Source: an uncultured Bacteriovorax sp. (GTDB taxonomy: Bacteria > Bdellovibrionota > Bacteriovoracia > Bacteriovoracales > Bacteriovoracaceae). Taken from it: a stretch of 12,935 nt of DNA. The stretch covers positions 1 to 12,935 of the forward strand of contig CALUDF010000048.1 in the NCBI GenBank assembly GCA_943914745.1, read 5' to 3'. The translations under genes were made by a program, and so were the position numbers. The notes below the pieces were generated by a model. The model ran no database searches. It saw only the letters and a list, made by a program, of their open reading frames with translations, and was not told the origin of the DNA. Each line of letters opens with the position of its first letter. Position 1 is the stretch's first letter. This document shows positions 1-7,294 of this stretch, piece after piece.

Positions 1-1
1 C

Positions 2-355
2 TTAGCGAGCTGTTCGAGTGGGAGCTATAAGAAGGATCGCCTCATGGCCTCAAACGATTATGAATGTCACTTCAGTGCGGCCATTGGAGAGGAAGAAACT
101 AAATTTGTATTTATTCCAGACGGGTTGAAGCTTCAAATCTCAGCTCCCAAAGCGGGCTCAGAGGTAGTCTATCTTAATGAAGATAATTTTATTTCAGGCG
201 GCTTCTCCTACGCCCAGGCTCCTAAGAGTTTGACGGCTTGGGATATCTCGAAGATTGATTTTATCTCACTAACAACGACTCCAAGAGTAGTCGTGAAGTT
301 CAACCGCACACCGGCTGGCAAAGAGATGAGTCTCGCTAAGGATTGCACTCGCTAA
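2..355 (+). CDS. Small lipoprotein, 5' end missing at window edge
   Basis: The reading frame is open from base 2 and begins Leu-Ala-Ser-Cys-Ser-Ser, which fits a lipobox (L-A-S-C) with the lipidated cysteine at bases 11-13. The ATG at 44 has an AAGGA seven bases upstream but would discard this signal, so I treat the gene as starting before the window. The mature protein would be about 114 residues. It has only two other cysteines, near mature residues 19 and 112, which could form a disulfide, and no recognisable domain. It would be exported by Sec, lipidated, and held at the inner or outer membrane facing the periplasm or the surface; the Ser-Ser after the Cys does not argue for inner-membrane retention. 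Function unknown. The stop is TAA at 353-355. An alternative is a 103-residue cytoplasmic protein from 44, which I think is less likely. Confidence 0.7.
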   Translation, partial: LASCSSGSYKKDRLMASNDYECHFSAAIGEEETKFVFIPDGLKLQISAPKAGSEVVYLNEDNFISGGFSYAQAPKSLTAWDISKIDFISLTTTPRVVVKFNRTPAGKEMSLAKDCTR

Positions 356-392
356 AATTTAAAACAGGAATCAATAGATTTTATTCAAACAG

Positions 393-421
393 CGGAGCTT
401 TTTCGTCAAGAGAAGGCTCCG
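393..421 (+). other. Strong RNA hairpin between lipoprotein and protease genes
   Basis: Bases 393-404 (CGGAGCTTTTTC) pair with 410-421 (GAGAAGGCTCCG) to give a 12-bp stem, two pairs being G-U, closed by a 5-nt loop. It lies 38 bases after the lipoprotein stop. The following bases (TCAAATAATTT) contain no clean T run, so it is not a textbook intrinsic terminator on either strand. It could be a weak terminator, a 3' end protecting the lipoprotein mRNA, or a processing site. Confidence 0.5.
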
Positions 422-529
422 TCAAATAATTTACATCGGCTAACAAAAACTTTCTTTCTTAAAACGGAGGTTGCTAAGGCGTTTCATTTTTTGCGACCAT
501 AATATGCAAACATAAATCAAGGATGATAT

Positions 530-1816
530 ATGAATTCGAAACTTCTAGCCGTTTCACTTCTCTCGCTCGTTTTCTCCCTTCAAGCTCAAGCCACTCCTTT
601 TAACGGATACATTGTCAAAGTAAAAAAAGGTTCTAACTTCCTTACAAGTAAGGCCATTTCTACTTATGGACAAATCACCAAAACGGCTGACACCGGATTT
701 GGAATGTTTGGTCGCCTGGAAACAAATCATGGTTTTTCAGACAAGGCGATGCAGGCCCTGGCCAATAACCCGGACATCGAATACATCGAGCCCAATTACA
801 TCATCTCTCTTTCGGGAGTAAAAGGGGAAGCGCCAAAAGATTCTTCATTTGCAAAGCAATGGGGACTCTATAACAACGGTAAAAATGGCGGGATCTTCTC
901 TCCTGGTGTCGCTGGTGAAGACATCAATGTCATGAAGGCCTGGGATATCACTAAAGGTCTCACAGGAGATAAGGCCATTAAGATCGCTGTTATCGATACG
1001 GGAGTTGAATACACTCACCCTGACTTGAAGTCACAGATGGATGTCAACTTGGCCGAGCTCAATGGCAAGCCTGGTGTGGATGATGATGGAAACGGATTTG
1101 TCGATGATATCTATGGTTACGATTTCTCCAATAAAGATGGCGACCCTGCCGATGGGCATGGACATGGAACTCACTGCGCAGGAGTTATCGGAGCTAGCCA
1201 TAACAGCATCGGCGTGGCCGGAGTCATGGCCAATGTAAAAATCGTAGCGATTAAATTTTTGTCAGATAAAGGCTCTGGAGAGGCAATCGATGCCATCGCA
1301 GCCATTGATTATGCGATTAAAAGAGGTGTCAACGTCATGTCGAACTCTTGGGGTGGCGGAGATAAAGAGCAATCTCTTCTGGATGCTATCAAGGCCTCTG
1401 AAGAAGCAGGAATCGTTTTTGTGGCCGCTGCTGGAAATGAGTCTAACAACAATGACTCAAACCCAAGCTATCCGGCCAATTATGATGTCTCAAATGTGAT
1501 TTCTGTGGGCTCTTACACGTCGGCAGGAGCAAGATCGAGCTTTTCAAATTACGGGCTAAAGACAGTGCACGTTACGGCCCCTGGATCAACCATCCTTTCG
1601 ACTTATAAAGGCTCTTACGCCAATCTTTCTGGAACCTCGATGGCCACACCACACGTCTCAGGTGTCGTAGGGCTTCTTCTTTCAAAAGAACCGGGACTTA
1701 CACCTTCTGAAGTCAGAGAAAGGCTTATTAGGACGTCTACTCAGACGTCTAAACTAAAGAGTGCTTCACTTTCAGGTGGGCGTGTAGATGCTTACCGTGC
1801 TTTAACGAACAACTAG
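530..1816 (+). CDS. Secreted subtilisin-family (S8) serine protease with pro-domain
   Basis: The 428-residue preproprotein starts at an ATG with AAGGAT five bases upstream. Residues 1-21 are a Sec signal peptide ending AQA|TP. Residues about 24-95 look like an I9-type propeptide (YIVKVKKG start, DIEYIEPNY end), an intramolecular chaperone removed on activation. The catalytic domain has Asp156 in AVIDTG, His212 in HGHGTHCAG, oxyanion-hole Asn303 in AAAGNES and Ser370 in GTSMATPHVSG, so all key residues are present. The acidic stretch GVDDDGNGFVDD (182-193) is typical of S8 enzymes and may bind calcium. There is no C-terminal P-domain, PPC domain or autotransporter. It probably acts in the periplasm or is secreted to degrade external protein; a role in prey digestion would be inference only. 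A CATAAT -10-like box at 498-503 fits a start near 510, with no good -35. It appears monocistronic, with a strong terminator after it. Confidence 0.95.
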   Translation: MNSKLLAVSLLSLVFSLQAQATPFNGYIVKVKKGSNFLTSKAISTYGQITKTADTGFGMFGRLETNHGFSDKAMQALANNPDIEYIEPNYIISLSGVKGEAPKDSSFAKQWGLYNNGKNGGIFSPGVAGEDINVMKAWDITKGLTGDKAIKIAVIDTGVEYTHPDLKSQMDVNLAELNGKPGVDDDGNGFVDDIYGYDFSNKDGDPADGHGHGTHCAGVIGASHNSIGVAGVMANVKIVAIKFLSDKGSGEAIDAIAAIDYAIKRGVNVMSNSWGGGDKEQSLLDAIKASEEAGIVFVAAAGNESNNNDSNPSYPANYDVSNVISVGSYTSAGARSSFSNYGLKTVHVTAPGSTILSTYKGSYANLSGTSMATPHVSGVVGLLLSKEPGLTPSEVRERLIRTSTQTSKLKSASLSGGRVDAYRALTNN

Positions 1817-1840
1817 TCATTTTCCTCAAAATGCGTTAAA

Positions 1841-1874
1841 AAGGGCCCATATTGATTATGGGCCTTTTTATTTT
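1841..1874 (+). terminator. Intrinsic terminator of the S8 protease gene
   Basis: GGCCCATA (1844-1851) pairs with TATGGGCC (1857-1864) around a 5-nt loop, TTGAT. It is flanked by A residues upstream (with a bulged G at 1843) and followed by TTTTTATTTT at 1865-1874. It begins 24 bases after the protease stop and is the clearest Rho-independent terminator in the window. It ends only 9 bases before the next start codon. Confidence 0.9.
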
Positions 1875-1883
1875 GGGACGACT

Positions 1884-2723
1884 GTGACTGAGAAAACCAC
1901 CAGAGCTTTTAGTGTTAAAAAAAGTGTGCGAGAGGGAGACCCTCTTGTCTTGATCGATTTTTTGGAAAAGCACACTAAGCTTTCAAAAAGTGTGCTTAAG
2001 AAAGTTCTCAACAATGGCGGAGTGTGGATGAGAAAACTCAGCACCTCAAAGAGGTTGAGGACGAGAAGGGCCACGGCAGAGCTTACGAGCGACTCACATG
2101 TTGAATTCTTTTTTGACCCTCGCTACCTGGCCTTAGAAGTCCCAGTGGCCCGCGAAGTTTTTGCCCAGAAAGAGTGGGGGATTTGGTACAAGCCACCAGG
2201 TCTTCTTTCTCAGGGAACAGATTTTGGTGATCATTGCAGTATTTTAAGGCAAGTTGAAAAAGCAAAAAATAAAGCTTTCCTCATTCACAGGCTTGACCGC
2301 GAAGCCCATGGCCTCATGGTTTTTGCCTACACCCACCACGCCGCTGGCCCCCTGTCAAAGCTGTGGCAAGACAGTAACGTCGAAAAATTTTATAAAGTAG
2401 AAGTGGTAGGCAATATTCAGAAGAAATACCCCGATGGTGGAGAGATCAGTTTTAACATTGATGGAAAAAGCGCTTATACGACTTTTTCCATTATTGAGCA
2501 AAAAGAGTATTCGGCCGTCTTGCTGGTGCAAATTCACACCGGAAGACTTCACCAGATCAGAAGGCACTTCGAGGAATTAGGTTATCCGGTTCTCGGTGAC
2601 CCAAAATACGGGACAGGAAATAAAAACAGCGAAGGCATCCGCTTAATGGCCTATCAGTTAAAGTTCACTGACCCTCTTTCTAAAAAAGAGATTAATTGTG
2701 AATTGTCAGACGTAGTTTTTTAA
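1884..2723 (+). CDS. RluA-family RNA pseudouridine synthase
   Basis: 279 residues. This family converts specific uridines of rRNA or tRNA to pseudouridine in the cytoplasm. The catalytic Asp138 lies in HRLDREAHGLMVF (135-147), matching the family HRLDrxtSGll motif. The second signature, HTGRLHQIRRHF followed by GYPVLGDPKYG (218-243), is also complete. Residues about 20-50 resemble a weak S4-like RNA-binding domain (SKSVLKKVLNNGGVWMR), followed by a basic stretch, KRLRTRR (56-62). Which base it modifies cannot be told. I keep the GTG start at 1884 because the S4-like part needs it; a short GGGA at 1875-1878 is the only ribosome-binding signal. The start sits directly behind a terminator, so expression may rely on read-through or a promoter overlapping the hairpin. 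Its last 32 bases overlap the end of the MATE gene on the other strand. Confidence 0.9.
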   Translation: MTEKTTRAFSVKKSVREGDPLVLIDFLEKHTKLSKSVLKKVLNNGGVWMRKLSTSKRLRTRRATAELTSDSHVEFFFDPRYLALEVPVAREVFAQKEWGIWYKPPGLLSQGTDFGDHCSILRQVEKAKNKAFLIHRLDREAHGLMVFAYTHHAAGPLSKLWQDSNVEKFYKVEVVGNIQKKYPDGGEISFNIDGKSAYTTFSIIEQKEYSAVLLVQIHTGRLHQIRRHFEELGYPVLGDPKYGTGNKNSEGIRLMAYQLKFTDPLSKKEINCELSDVVF

Positions 2724-4014
2724 TTCGGTTTTGATAGAATATAACCAGTAAGACACACATGCAGGTAAGCCCTATGGCCAGCCCTATCCAGAGCCCGCGT
2801 GCCTCCATGCCTTTTTGGTAGGCGAGATAAGCTCCAATAGGAAGACCGATGACCCAATAAGAAATGAGTCCTAAGATCATTGGGATTTTTGTTTCGTTTA
2901 ATCCTCTCATCACTCCTGATAACACGACCTGTACGCCATCTGGGATCTGGAAAATTCCCACCCAGAATAAGAGGGCGCTTCCGTATAAAATAACCGGCAT
3001 GTCTGTCGTTGCCAGCCCCATAACCTGATTGGGGATAAGCAAATAGATAAGGGCGAAGATCACCTGGAGAATTAAAGCGAGGGTGATGGCTCCCAGGCTG
3101 TAGCGGATAATTCCTTCAAGGGATTTTTTCCCGAATTGCTCTCCGATTAAAACGGAAATAGCACTGCCTAAAGCAAGAGGGACCATGAAAGTCAAAGATG
3201 TGATGTTGATGACTAGGCTTTGAGCGGCCCCTGCCACCAGACTCATTCCTCCAACGAGAACTGTGACGACGGAGAAGATGAGGACTTCACAAAGAAGGGT
3301 AAAGGAGATGGGGACACCTAGTTTTAGAATTCTTTTTATGGTCTCAAGGTTTTGCTCCATCTTGAAGGGAGTGACTGACTTCATGTAAAGAAAGACAGTG
3401 ATGGCCATCAAGAAACGGCACAGGCATGTCGCAATCGCGGCCCCCTTGATGCCAAATCCTTCAAAACTTCCATAACCAAACATGAGGAGAATGTTTAATA
3501 GGACATTGATGACGTTGTAAAAAAGAATGATGACGTTGGGTGCATACACGTGACCCTGGGCTTGCAGATAATCTTTAGTGGCCTGAAAAATAAAGGCCGG
3601 AAAAAGTGAGATGGAAGTGATTTGCAAAAAAGTGGTGACGTGCGGGACGATTTCCGGAGTGAGCTTAAAATAGCTGATATAAAAATCGGCAAAATATAAA
3701 ACGGTGCTCAGGATAAGAGCGATAAAAAAACTCACATAATAAGCATTAAAGAGGAGAGTCGGATCTTTTTTGCCTTCGCCTTTTAACTGGGAGGCCAAAG
3801 GGCCTGTGCATAGAAGGACACCAACCCCAATCATGAGAAAAGGGGCGAAGATTGTCGCAGCTACGCCAATAGAGGCGACGGCAAGACTCGAGTAGCGTCC
3901 GGCCACCATGACATCACCCACACCAAAGAGCATCTGCCCGATCTGGCCTGCGATGATCGGCAGAGAGAAGATGAGAATTTCTTTTGCGGCAGCGATGTTT
4001 TTTCGTAGGGACAT
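2692..4014 (-). CDS. MATE-family (NorM-like) multidrug/cation efflux transporter
   Basis: 440 residues with about 12 hydrophobic segments in two similar halves, the normal size and shape for MATE pumps, which export drugs or metabolites across the inner membrane in exchange for Na+ or H+. The N-terminal GQIGQMLFGVGDVMVAGRY (23-41), with Asp34 in helix 1, and the following A-IG-A and GVG-L-TGPLASQ segments are typical of the NorM-type branch. The C-terminal half repeats the pattern (VFALIY, GLNETKIP, YWVIGLPIG). Substrate unknown. The ATG at 4014 has no Shine-Dalgarno sequence (CTGCCTT precedes it), yet no other start codon lies upstream in frame before the divergent gene, and later methionines would cut helix 1. 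A palindromic array lies directly upstream. The gene ends inside the 3' end of the pseudouridine synthase gene. Confidence 0.93.
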   Translation of the reverse strand: MSLRKNIAAAKEILIFSLPIIAGQIGQMLFGVGDVMVAGRYSSLAVASIGVAATIFAPFLMIGVGVLLCTGPLASQLKGEGKKDPTLLFNAYYVSFFIALILSTVLYFADFYISYFKLTPEIVPHVTTFLQITSISLFPAFIFQATKDYLQAQGHVYAPNVIILFYNVINVLLNILLMFGYGSFEGFGIKGAAIATCLCRFLMAITVFLYMKSVTPFKMEQNLETIKRILKLGVPISFTLLCEVLIFSVVTVLVGGMSLVAGAAQSLVINITSLTFMVPLALGSAISVLIGEQFGKKSLEGIIRYSLGAITLALILQVIFALIYLLIPNQVMGLATTDMPVILYGSALLFWVGIFQIPDGVQVVLSGVMRGLNETKIPMILGLISYWVIGLPIGAYLAYQKGMEARGLWIGLAIGLTCMCVLLVIFYQNRIKKLRLTIHN

Positions 4015-4022
4015 AAGGCAGT

Positions 4023-4044
4023 AGTTTACAAACTTTATTAAACT
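4023..4044. promoter_or_regulatory. Palindromic operator-like array upstream of the MATE gene
   Basis: AGTTT (4023-4027), AC, then AAACT (4030-4034) form a tight palindrome; AGTTTA (4023-4028) also pairs with TAAACT (4039-4044). So there are three copies of one half-site in 22 bases. They lie between the presumed MATE start of transcription (about 4050) and its start codon at 4014. This fits a repressor site such as TetR- or MarR-type, or a hairpin in the mRNA leader. No regulator gene of that kind is adjacent. Confidence 0.4.
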
Positions 4045-4056
4045 GGTGACAATGAA

Positions 4057-4062
4057 ATTATA
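4057..4062 (-). promoter_or_regulatory. Candidate -10 box for the MATE gene
   Basis: The minus strand reads TATAAT here, giving a start near 4050 and a leader of about 35 bases. No convincing -35 is found at 16-19 bp spacing. The same TTATATAA core could also serve the divergent acyltransferase gene, so strand assignment is weak. Confidence 0.3.
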
Positions 4063-4082
4063 TAAAAAGAAAGGAATCTCGA

Positions 4083-4898
4083 GTGGAAAACAGCAAACCA
4101 GCAGCGTCTTCGGAAAAAGCGGACATTAATTCGGCCGTCTCAACCAAAAAAGGTATTCAGGCCCTTATTGAAAATATGTTTAGGCGTTTTTCGACGTTGG
4201 GTTTCGCCCTTTTCTTGGTGCCGATTGGATTAGTATTTATTTTTTGTATCGCTGTGTCGTTAACCCCAGGAATCATGCTTTTTCAGTGGGCTTCAGAAGT
4301 TGTGGTCAATTACCCATTCGCGCTGAAAGCTTTTTGCTACGGGCTTTGTGGTGGAGGGGCCTTTGTCGCGTTTACCTTCACTTTGATTTTTGTCGTCCCT
4401 TTAATGAATCTTCCCTGCCTTCCCTTTGTCAAACCTTACAGAGGCGCCTGGTTTTCTATCGAATCAATGCCGTGGTTTTATCACAATGCTTTGACTTACT
4501 TGGTCCGCTACACCGTCTTGGATTTTTTGACACCTTCTCCAATCAACATTCTCTTTTTTAAGATGATGGGAATGAAAATCGGAAAAGGAGTCATGATTAA
4601 CTCATCAAATATTTCTGATCCCTGCCTCATCAAACTCGGCGACTACGTCACTATCGGTGGCTCGGCCTACATGATGGCCCACTATGGGATGAAGGGCTTT
4701 TTAATCATCGATCGCCTGCACATTAAAAGAGGGGCCATGATTGGTCTTTCTGCAAAAATTCTTGGTGGTGTAAGCATTGGGGAAAAAGCGGTCGTGGCCC
4801 CTAATACGGCGGTTTTACCAAAGACGATCATTAAAGACGGTGAGAAGTTTGGAGTTCCCGTCTCCAACGGCTCATCATCGGTTACTGAAGCTTCTTAA
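4083..4898 (+). CDS. Membrane-anchored hexapeptide-repeat (LbH) acyltransferase
   Basis: 271 residues. The GTG start is supported by AAAGGA at 4070-4075, seven bases upstream. After a polar N-terminus (1-36) come two hydrophobic segments at about 37-66 and 83-108. A linker (110-160) leads to a left-handed beta-helix domain (about 161-246) with imperfect hexapeptides such as IGKGV, LIKLGDYVTIGG and SIGEKAVVAPNTAVLP. The SDPCLIKLGD then AHYG arrangement, with His200 as a likely catalytic base, resembles the C-terminal domain of Pls/PosA-type proteins and sugar O-acetyltransferases. It probably transfers an acetyl or other acyl group at the inner membrane; the substrate is not evident and no polysaccharide genes are nearby. 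It is transcribed divergently from the MATE gene and ends 2 nt before the convergent photolyase stop. Confidence 0.8.
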   Translation: MENSKPAASSEKADINSAVSTKKGIQALIENMFRRFSTLGFALFLVPIGLVFIFCIAVSLTPGIMLFQWASEVVVNYPFALKAFCYGLCGGGAFVAFTFTLIFVVPLMNLPCLPFVKPYRGAWFSIESMPWFYHNALTYLVRYTVLDFLTPSPINILFFKMMGMKIGKGVMINSSNISDPCLIKLGDYVTIGGSAYMMAHYGMKGFLIIDRLHIKRGAMIGLSAKILGGVSIGEKAVVAPNTAVLPKTIIKDGEKFGVPVSNGSSSVTEAS

Positions 4899-4900
4899 AT

Positions 4901-6316
4901 CTATTTCACGGCCTTATACATCGAGAGTGCTCGTTCGCGCTGCTCTTTATAGCCAACAATTGGGTGAGGGTAGTCTTTTCCAATGAAGCATTGGGCGGCC
5001 ATCTGCATGTCCATTTCCGTGTCATGTGGATGATGGATTGTTTTGGCAGAAAATAGGGCAAGCTCTGGACACCATTGTTTTATAAATTCACCTTTAGGAT
5101 CAAATTTCTCCGACTGGTTATAAGGATTAAAAATCCTGAAATAAGGTTGGGCATCCACTCCGGTTGAAGCACTCCATTGCCAGCCTCCATTGTTGGCGGC
5201 CATGTCGTAGTCGAGGAGCTTTTCTGCAAAGTACTGCTCGCCCCACCTCCAGTCGATCAGGAGGGTCTTGGTGAGAAAAGAGGCGACAACCATGCGCAGG
5301 CGATTATGCATCATTCCTGTGGTGTTTAAACATCTCATGGCCGCATCAACTAAAGGGTATCCTGTCTCACCGTCACACCATTTCGTGAAGTCCGACTTTT
5401 TCCCGGGCCATTTAATTTGATCATACTCAGGGCGAAAGCAGTTTTTATCGACGTGGGGATAGTGATCGAGAATCATCTGATAGAAGTCGCGCCAAATGAT
5501 TTCAGATAGCCAGGTCTGATGGCCCAGAGTCTTTTTTTCCAGGGATACTTTTATCATGTCTCTGATGGAGAGATTGCCCATTCTTATGTAGGCAGACAAA
5601 AGAGAAGTTCCTTCAATGGCCGGAACATCGCGGGCCGTTTTGTACTCTTCAATGCGCTCCTTGAAATCCTCCAGGCGCAAAAGGGCCTTGGTTGATCCAC
5701 CAGGAAGAAGTGAAGGTGTCTCGACAAAACAAATATCATAATACCAATCATGAGTGAGGACACTTTTTGGATTTTTAATTTTAGCGAGTTTTTTTAAGTC
5801 GCATTGATAGTCGGGAACAAAGGACTCATGGGCACGGAAGACTTCCAGCCATTTATTTTTATAAGGAGTGAAGACTTTATAGATTTCTTGCTGGCCGTTT
5901 AAGATCTCATTTTTTTCATAGAAGACATGGTCTTTATAGTTAAAGAGATGGATGCCTTTATTGAGGAGTGTTTTTTCAATTTTTTGATCGCGCTCTTTGG
6001 CATAGGGCTCATAATCGCGGTTGAAAAAAAGGGCCTCGATCCCATGTTCTTTGATGATGGAAGGTATTTCTTCGAGAGGGTCGCCATAGCGGACAATGAG
6101 GCTTGAGCCGTGCTTGGCCAAGGTTTTTTCGATCTCCTTGAGGGAGTCCATGATAAAAGTCACGCGAGCGTCGTTTTTGTTGTGAAGCTTATCTAGTATG
6201 CGGGAGTCGAAAATAAAAGCGACATAGGTTTCTTCTGAATTTTTTAATGACTCAGAAAGCGCATAGTGGTCATGCAGGCGCAAATCGCGCCTGAGCCAGG
6301 TGAGAGATTTTTTCAT
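4901..6316 (-). CDS. phrB: Class I CPD photolyase (deoxyribodipyrimidine photolyase)
   Basis: 471 residues from ATG 6316. The enzyme uses blue light to split UV-induced cyclobutane pyrimidine dimers. Residues 1-165 form the antenna-cofactor domain (SLTWLRRDLRLHDH) and about 200-465 the FAD-binding domain. Glu272/Trp275 in SEIIWRDFYQ sit where E. coli PhrB has its dimer-contacting Glu274/Trp277. Trp379, Trp356 and Trp303 match the electron-transfer triad, and Asn375 in MAANNGGWQW matches the Asn near flavin N5 that marks CPD photolyases. So repair activity is expected rather than a cryptochrome role. The frame extends to 6415, but that would overlap the upstream SDR gene by about 98 bases, and the homologous region begins at MKKSLTWLRR. 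The SDR stop (TAA) and this ATG are separated by one base, so translation is likely coupled. The ribosome-binding site is weak, consistent with coupling. Confidence 0.95.
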   Translation of the reverse strand: MKKSLTWLRRDLRLHDHYALSESLKNSEETYVAFIFDSRILDKLHNKNDARVTFIMDSLKEIEKTLAKHGSSLIVRYGDPLEEIPSIIKEHGIEALFFNRDYEPYAKERDQKIEKTLLNKGIHLFNYKDHVFYEKNEILNGQQEIYKVFTPYKNKWLEVFRAHESFVPDYQCDLKKLAKIKNPKSVLTHDWYYDICFVETPSLLPGGSTKALLRLEDFKERIEEYKTARDVPAIEGTSLLSAYIRMGNLSIRDMIKVSLEKKTLGHQTWLSEIIWRDFYQMILDHYPHVDKNCFRPEYDQIKWPGKKSDFTKWCDGETGYPLVDAAMRCLNTTGMMHNRLRMVVASFLTKTLLIDWRWGEQYFAEKLLDYDMAANNGGWQWSASTGVDAQPYFRIFNPYNQSEKFDPKGEFIKQWCPELALFSAKTIHHPHDTEMDMQMAAQCFIGKDYPHPIVGYKEQRERALSMYKAVK

Positions 6317-6317
6317 A

Positions 6318-7244
6318 TTATTTTTTCTCGTGTGGAAAGATTTTTGCGAAGGCATCTTCGATCGTTGGGTACTTGAAAGTGAATCCCTTCTCTGGAAGAT
6401 TTTTTGAGACGACACTTTGTGAGTCTAATAAGACCGTGGCCATTTCTCCAAAAGCTAACTTCAAGGCGAGTGCGGGAACCGGCACCAGTGTTGGTCTGTG
6501 GATGGCCTCTCCTAAAGCTTTGGTGAAATGGAAATTATCCACTGGATGAGGCGCAGATCCATTATAGACACCGCTATAATTCCCATCCGTGGCCCCTTTT
6601 ACATAAAGGGCCACAAGGTCATCTAAGTGAATCCAGCTCATCATGTGATTGCCATCGCCAATAGGTCCACCGAGCCCAAGCTTAAATGGAGGAAGCATTT
6701 TTGCCAGAGCTCCGCCGTGACCTTCTAAAACCACTGCCGTACGAATGATCACAGTTCGCTTACAATTTTTTACTGTATGGGCCGCGGCTTCCCAATCCTT
6801 GCAAAGATCGGCCAGGAAATTTTTTGCGGTCTTAGACTCTTCAGTCAATGTCTCATTGGTGTTAACGGGATAAATTCCCACTGCAGAAGCTGAGACAAAA
6901 AACTCTAGTGGAGTGGTACGGTTTTGATTAATGACGCTGGTTAAATTGATCGTTGACTCAACTCGTGATGAGTGCAGTTTCTTTTTTTGCTCATCACTCC
7001 ATCTTTTCGCAGCGATATTTTCTCCCATGAGATTGATCACTCCATCTATTCCGGAGATGCTATCGACTGGAGGCAAAGTCGATGAGTCGCGCCATGAGAA
7101 GATTTTAACTTTTGGATTTTTGAAAACGCTTGGAAGGTGAGAGTCGTCTCGGGATAAAATATTCAGTTCGTGACCCTCACTGAGTAGTTTTTCACTAAGT
7201 CTTGTTCCGACAAATCCTGTGGCCCCTGTTATTAAAATTTTCAT
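6318..7244 (-). CDS. SDR39U1/TIGR01777-family NAD(P)-dependent epimerase-like protein
   Basis: 308 residues, the usual length. The N-terminal Rossmann motif is GATGFVG (Gly7, Gly10, Gly13), followed by NLMGENIA (71-78), the SASAVGIYP segment with Tyr125, and DGNHMMSWIHLDDL (197-210), all typical of the family. Residues about 252-300 are the DUF1731 C-terminal region (PVPALALKLAFGE to the end). This is the family of E. coli YfcH; its substrate is not known. The start is well supported by AAGGAG seven bases upstream. It is the first gene of an operon with phrB, transcribed divergently from the MerR-type gene. SDR39U1 genes are often found beside photolyase genes in light-responsive clusters, so a role in photo-oxidative stress is likely but inferred. 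Confidence 0.93.
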   Translation of the reverse strand: MKILITGATGFVGTRLSEKLLSEGHELNILSRDDSHLPSVFKNPKVKIFSWRDSSTLPPVDSISGIDGVINLMGENIAAKRWSDEQKKKLHSSRVESTINLTSVINQNRTTPLEFFVSASAVGIYPVNTNETLTEESKTAKNFLADLCKDWEAAAHTVKNCKRTVIIRTAVVLEGHGGALAKMLPPFKLGLGGPIGDGNHMMSWIHLDDLVALYVKGATDGNYSGVYNGSAPHPVDNFHFTKALGEAIHRPTLVPVPALALKLAFGEMATVLLDSQSVVSKNLPEKGFTFKYPTIEDAFAKIFPHEKK

Positions 7245-7278
7245 GCACTCACTCCTTGTTCAAGATAGTTTCTTCACC

Positions 7279-7284
7279 ATTATA
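7279..7284 (-). promoter_or_regulatory. Probable -10 box of the SDR39U1-phrB operon
   Basis: The minus strand reads TATAAT (then G), placing the start of transcription near 7272 and a leader of about 28 bases before ATG 7244. At 16-19 bp spacing the -35 is poor (CTGGTA region), suggesting dependence on an activator or weak basal activity. A TTGACC at 7310-7315 is 25 bp away, too far for a normal promoter. Confidence 0.55.
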
Positions 7285-7294
7285 GTTTTATGTT

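Noticed and set aside
471..515. Possible 14-codon leader peptide starting TTG after ACGGAGG
   Set aside because: The GGAGG touches the TTG with no spacing and there is no composition bias or conserved feature to support translation.
4244..4561. 105-codon frame inside the acyltransferase gene
   Set aside because: It is an out-of-frame shadow; the residue pattern does not look protein-like and the main frame has clear domain signals.
6317..6415. 33-codon N-terminal extension of the photolyase frame
   Set aside because: It lies wholly inside the SDR39U1 coding region, has no family similarity, and the ATG at 6316 sits correctly after the SDR stop.
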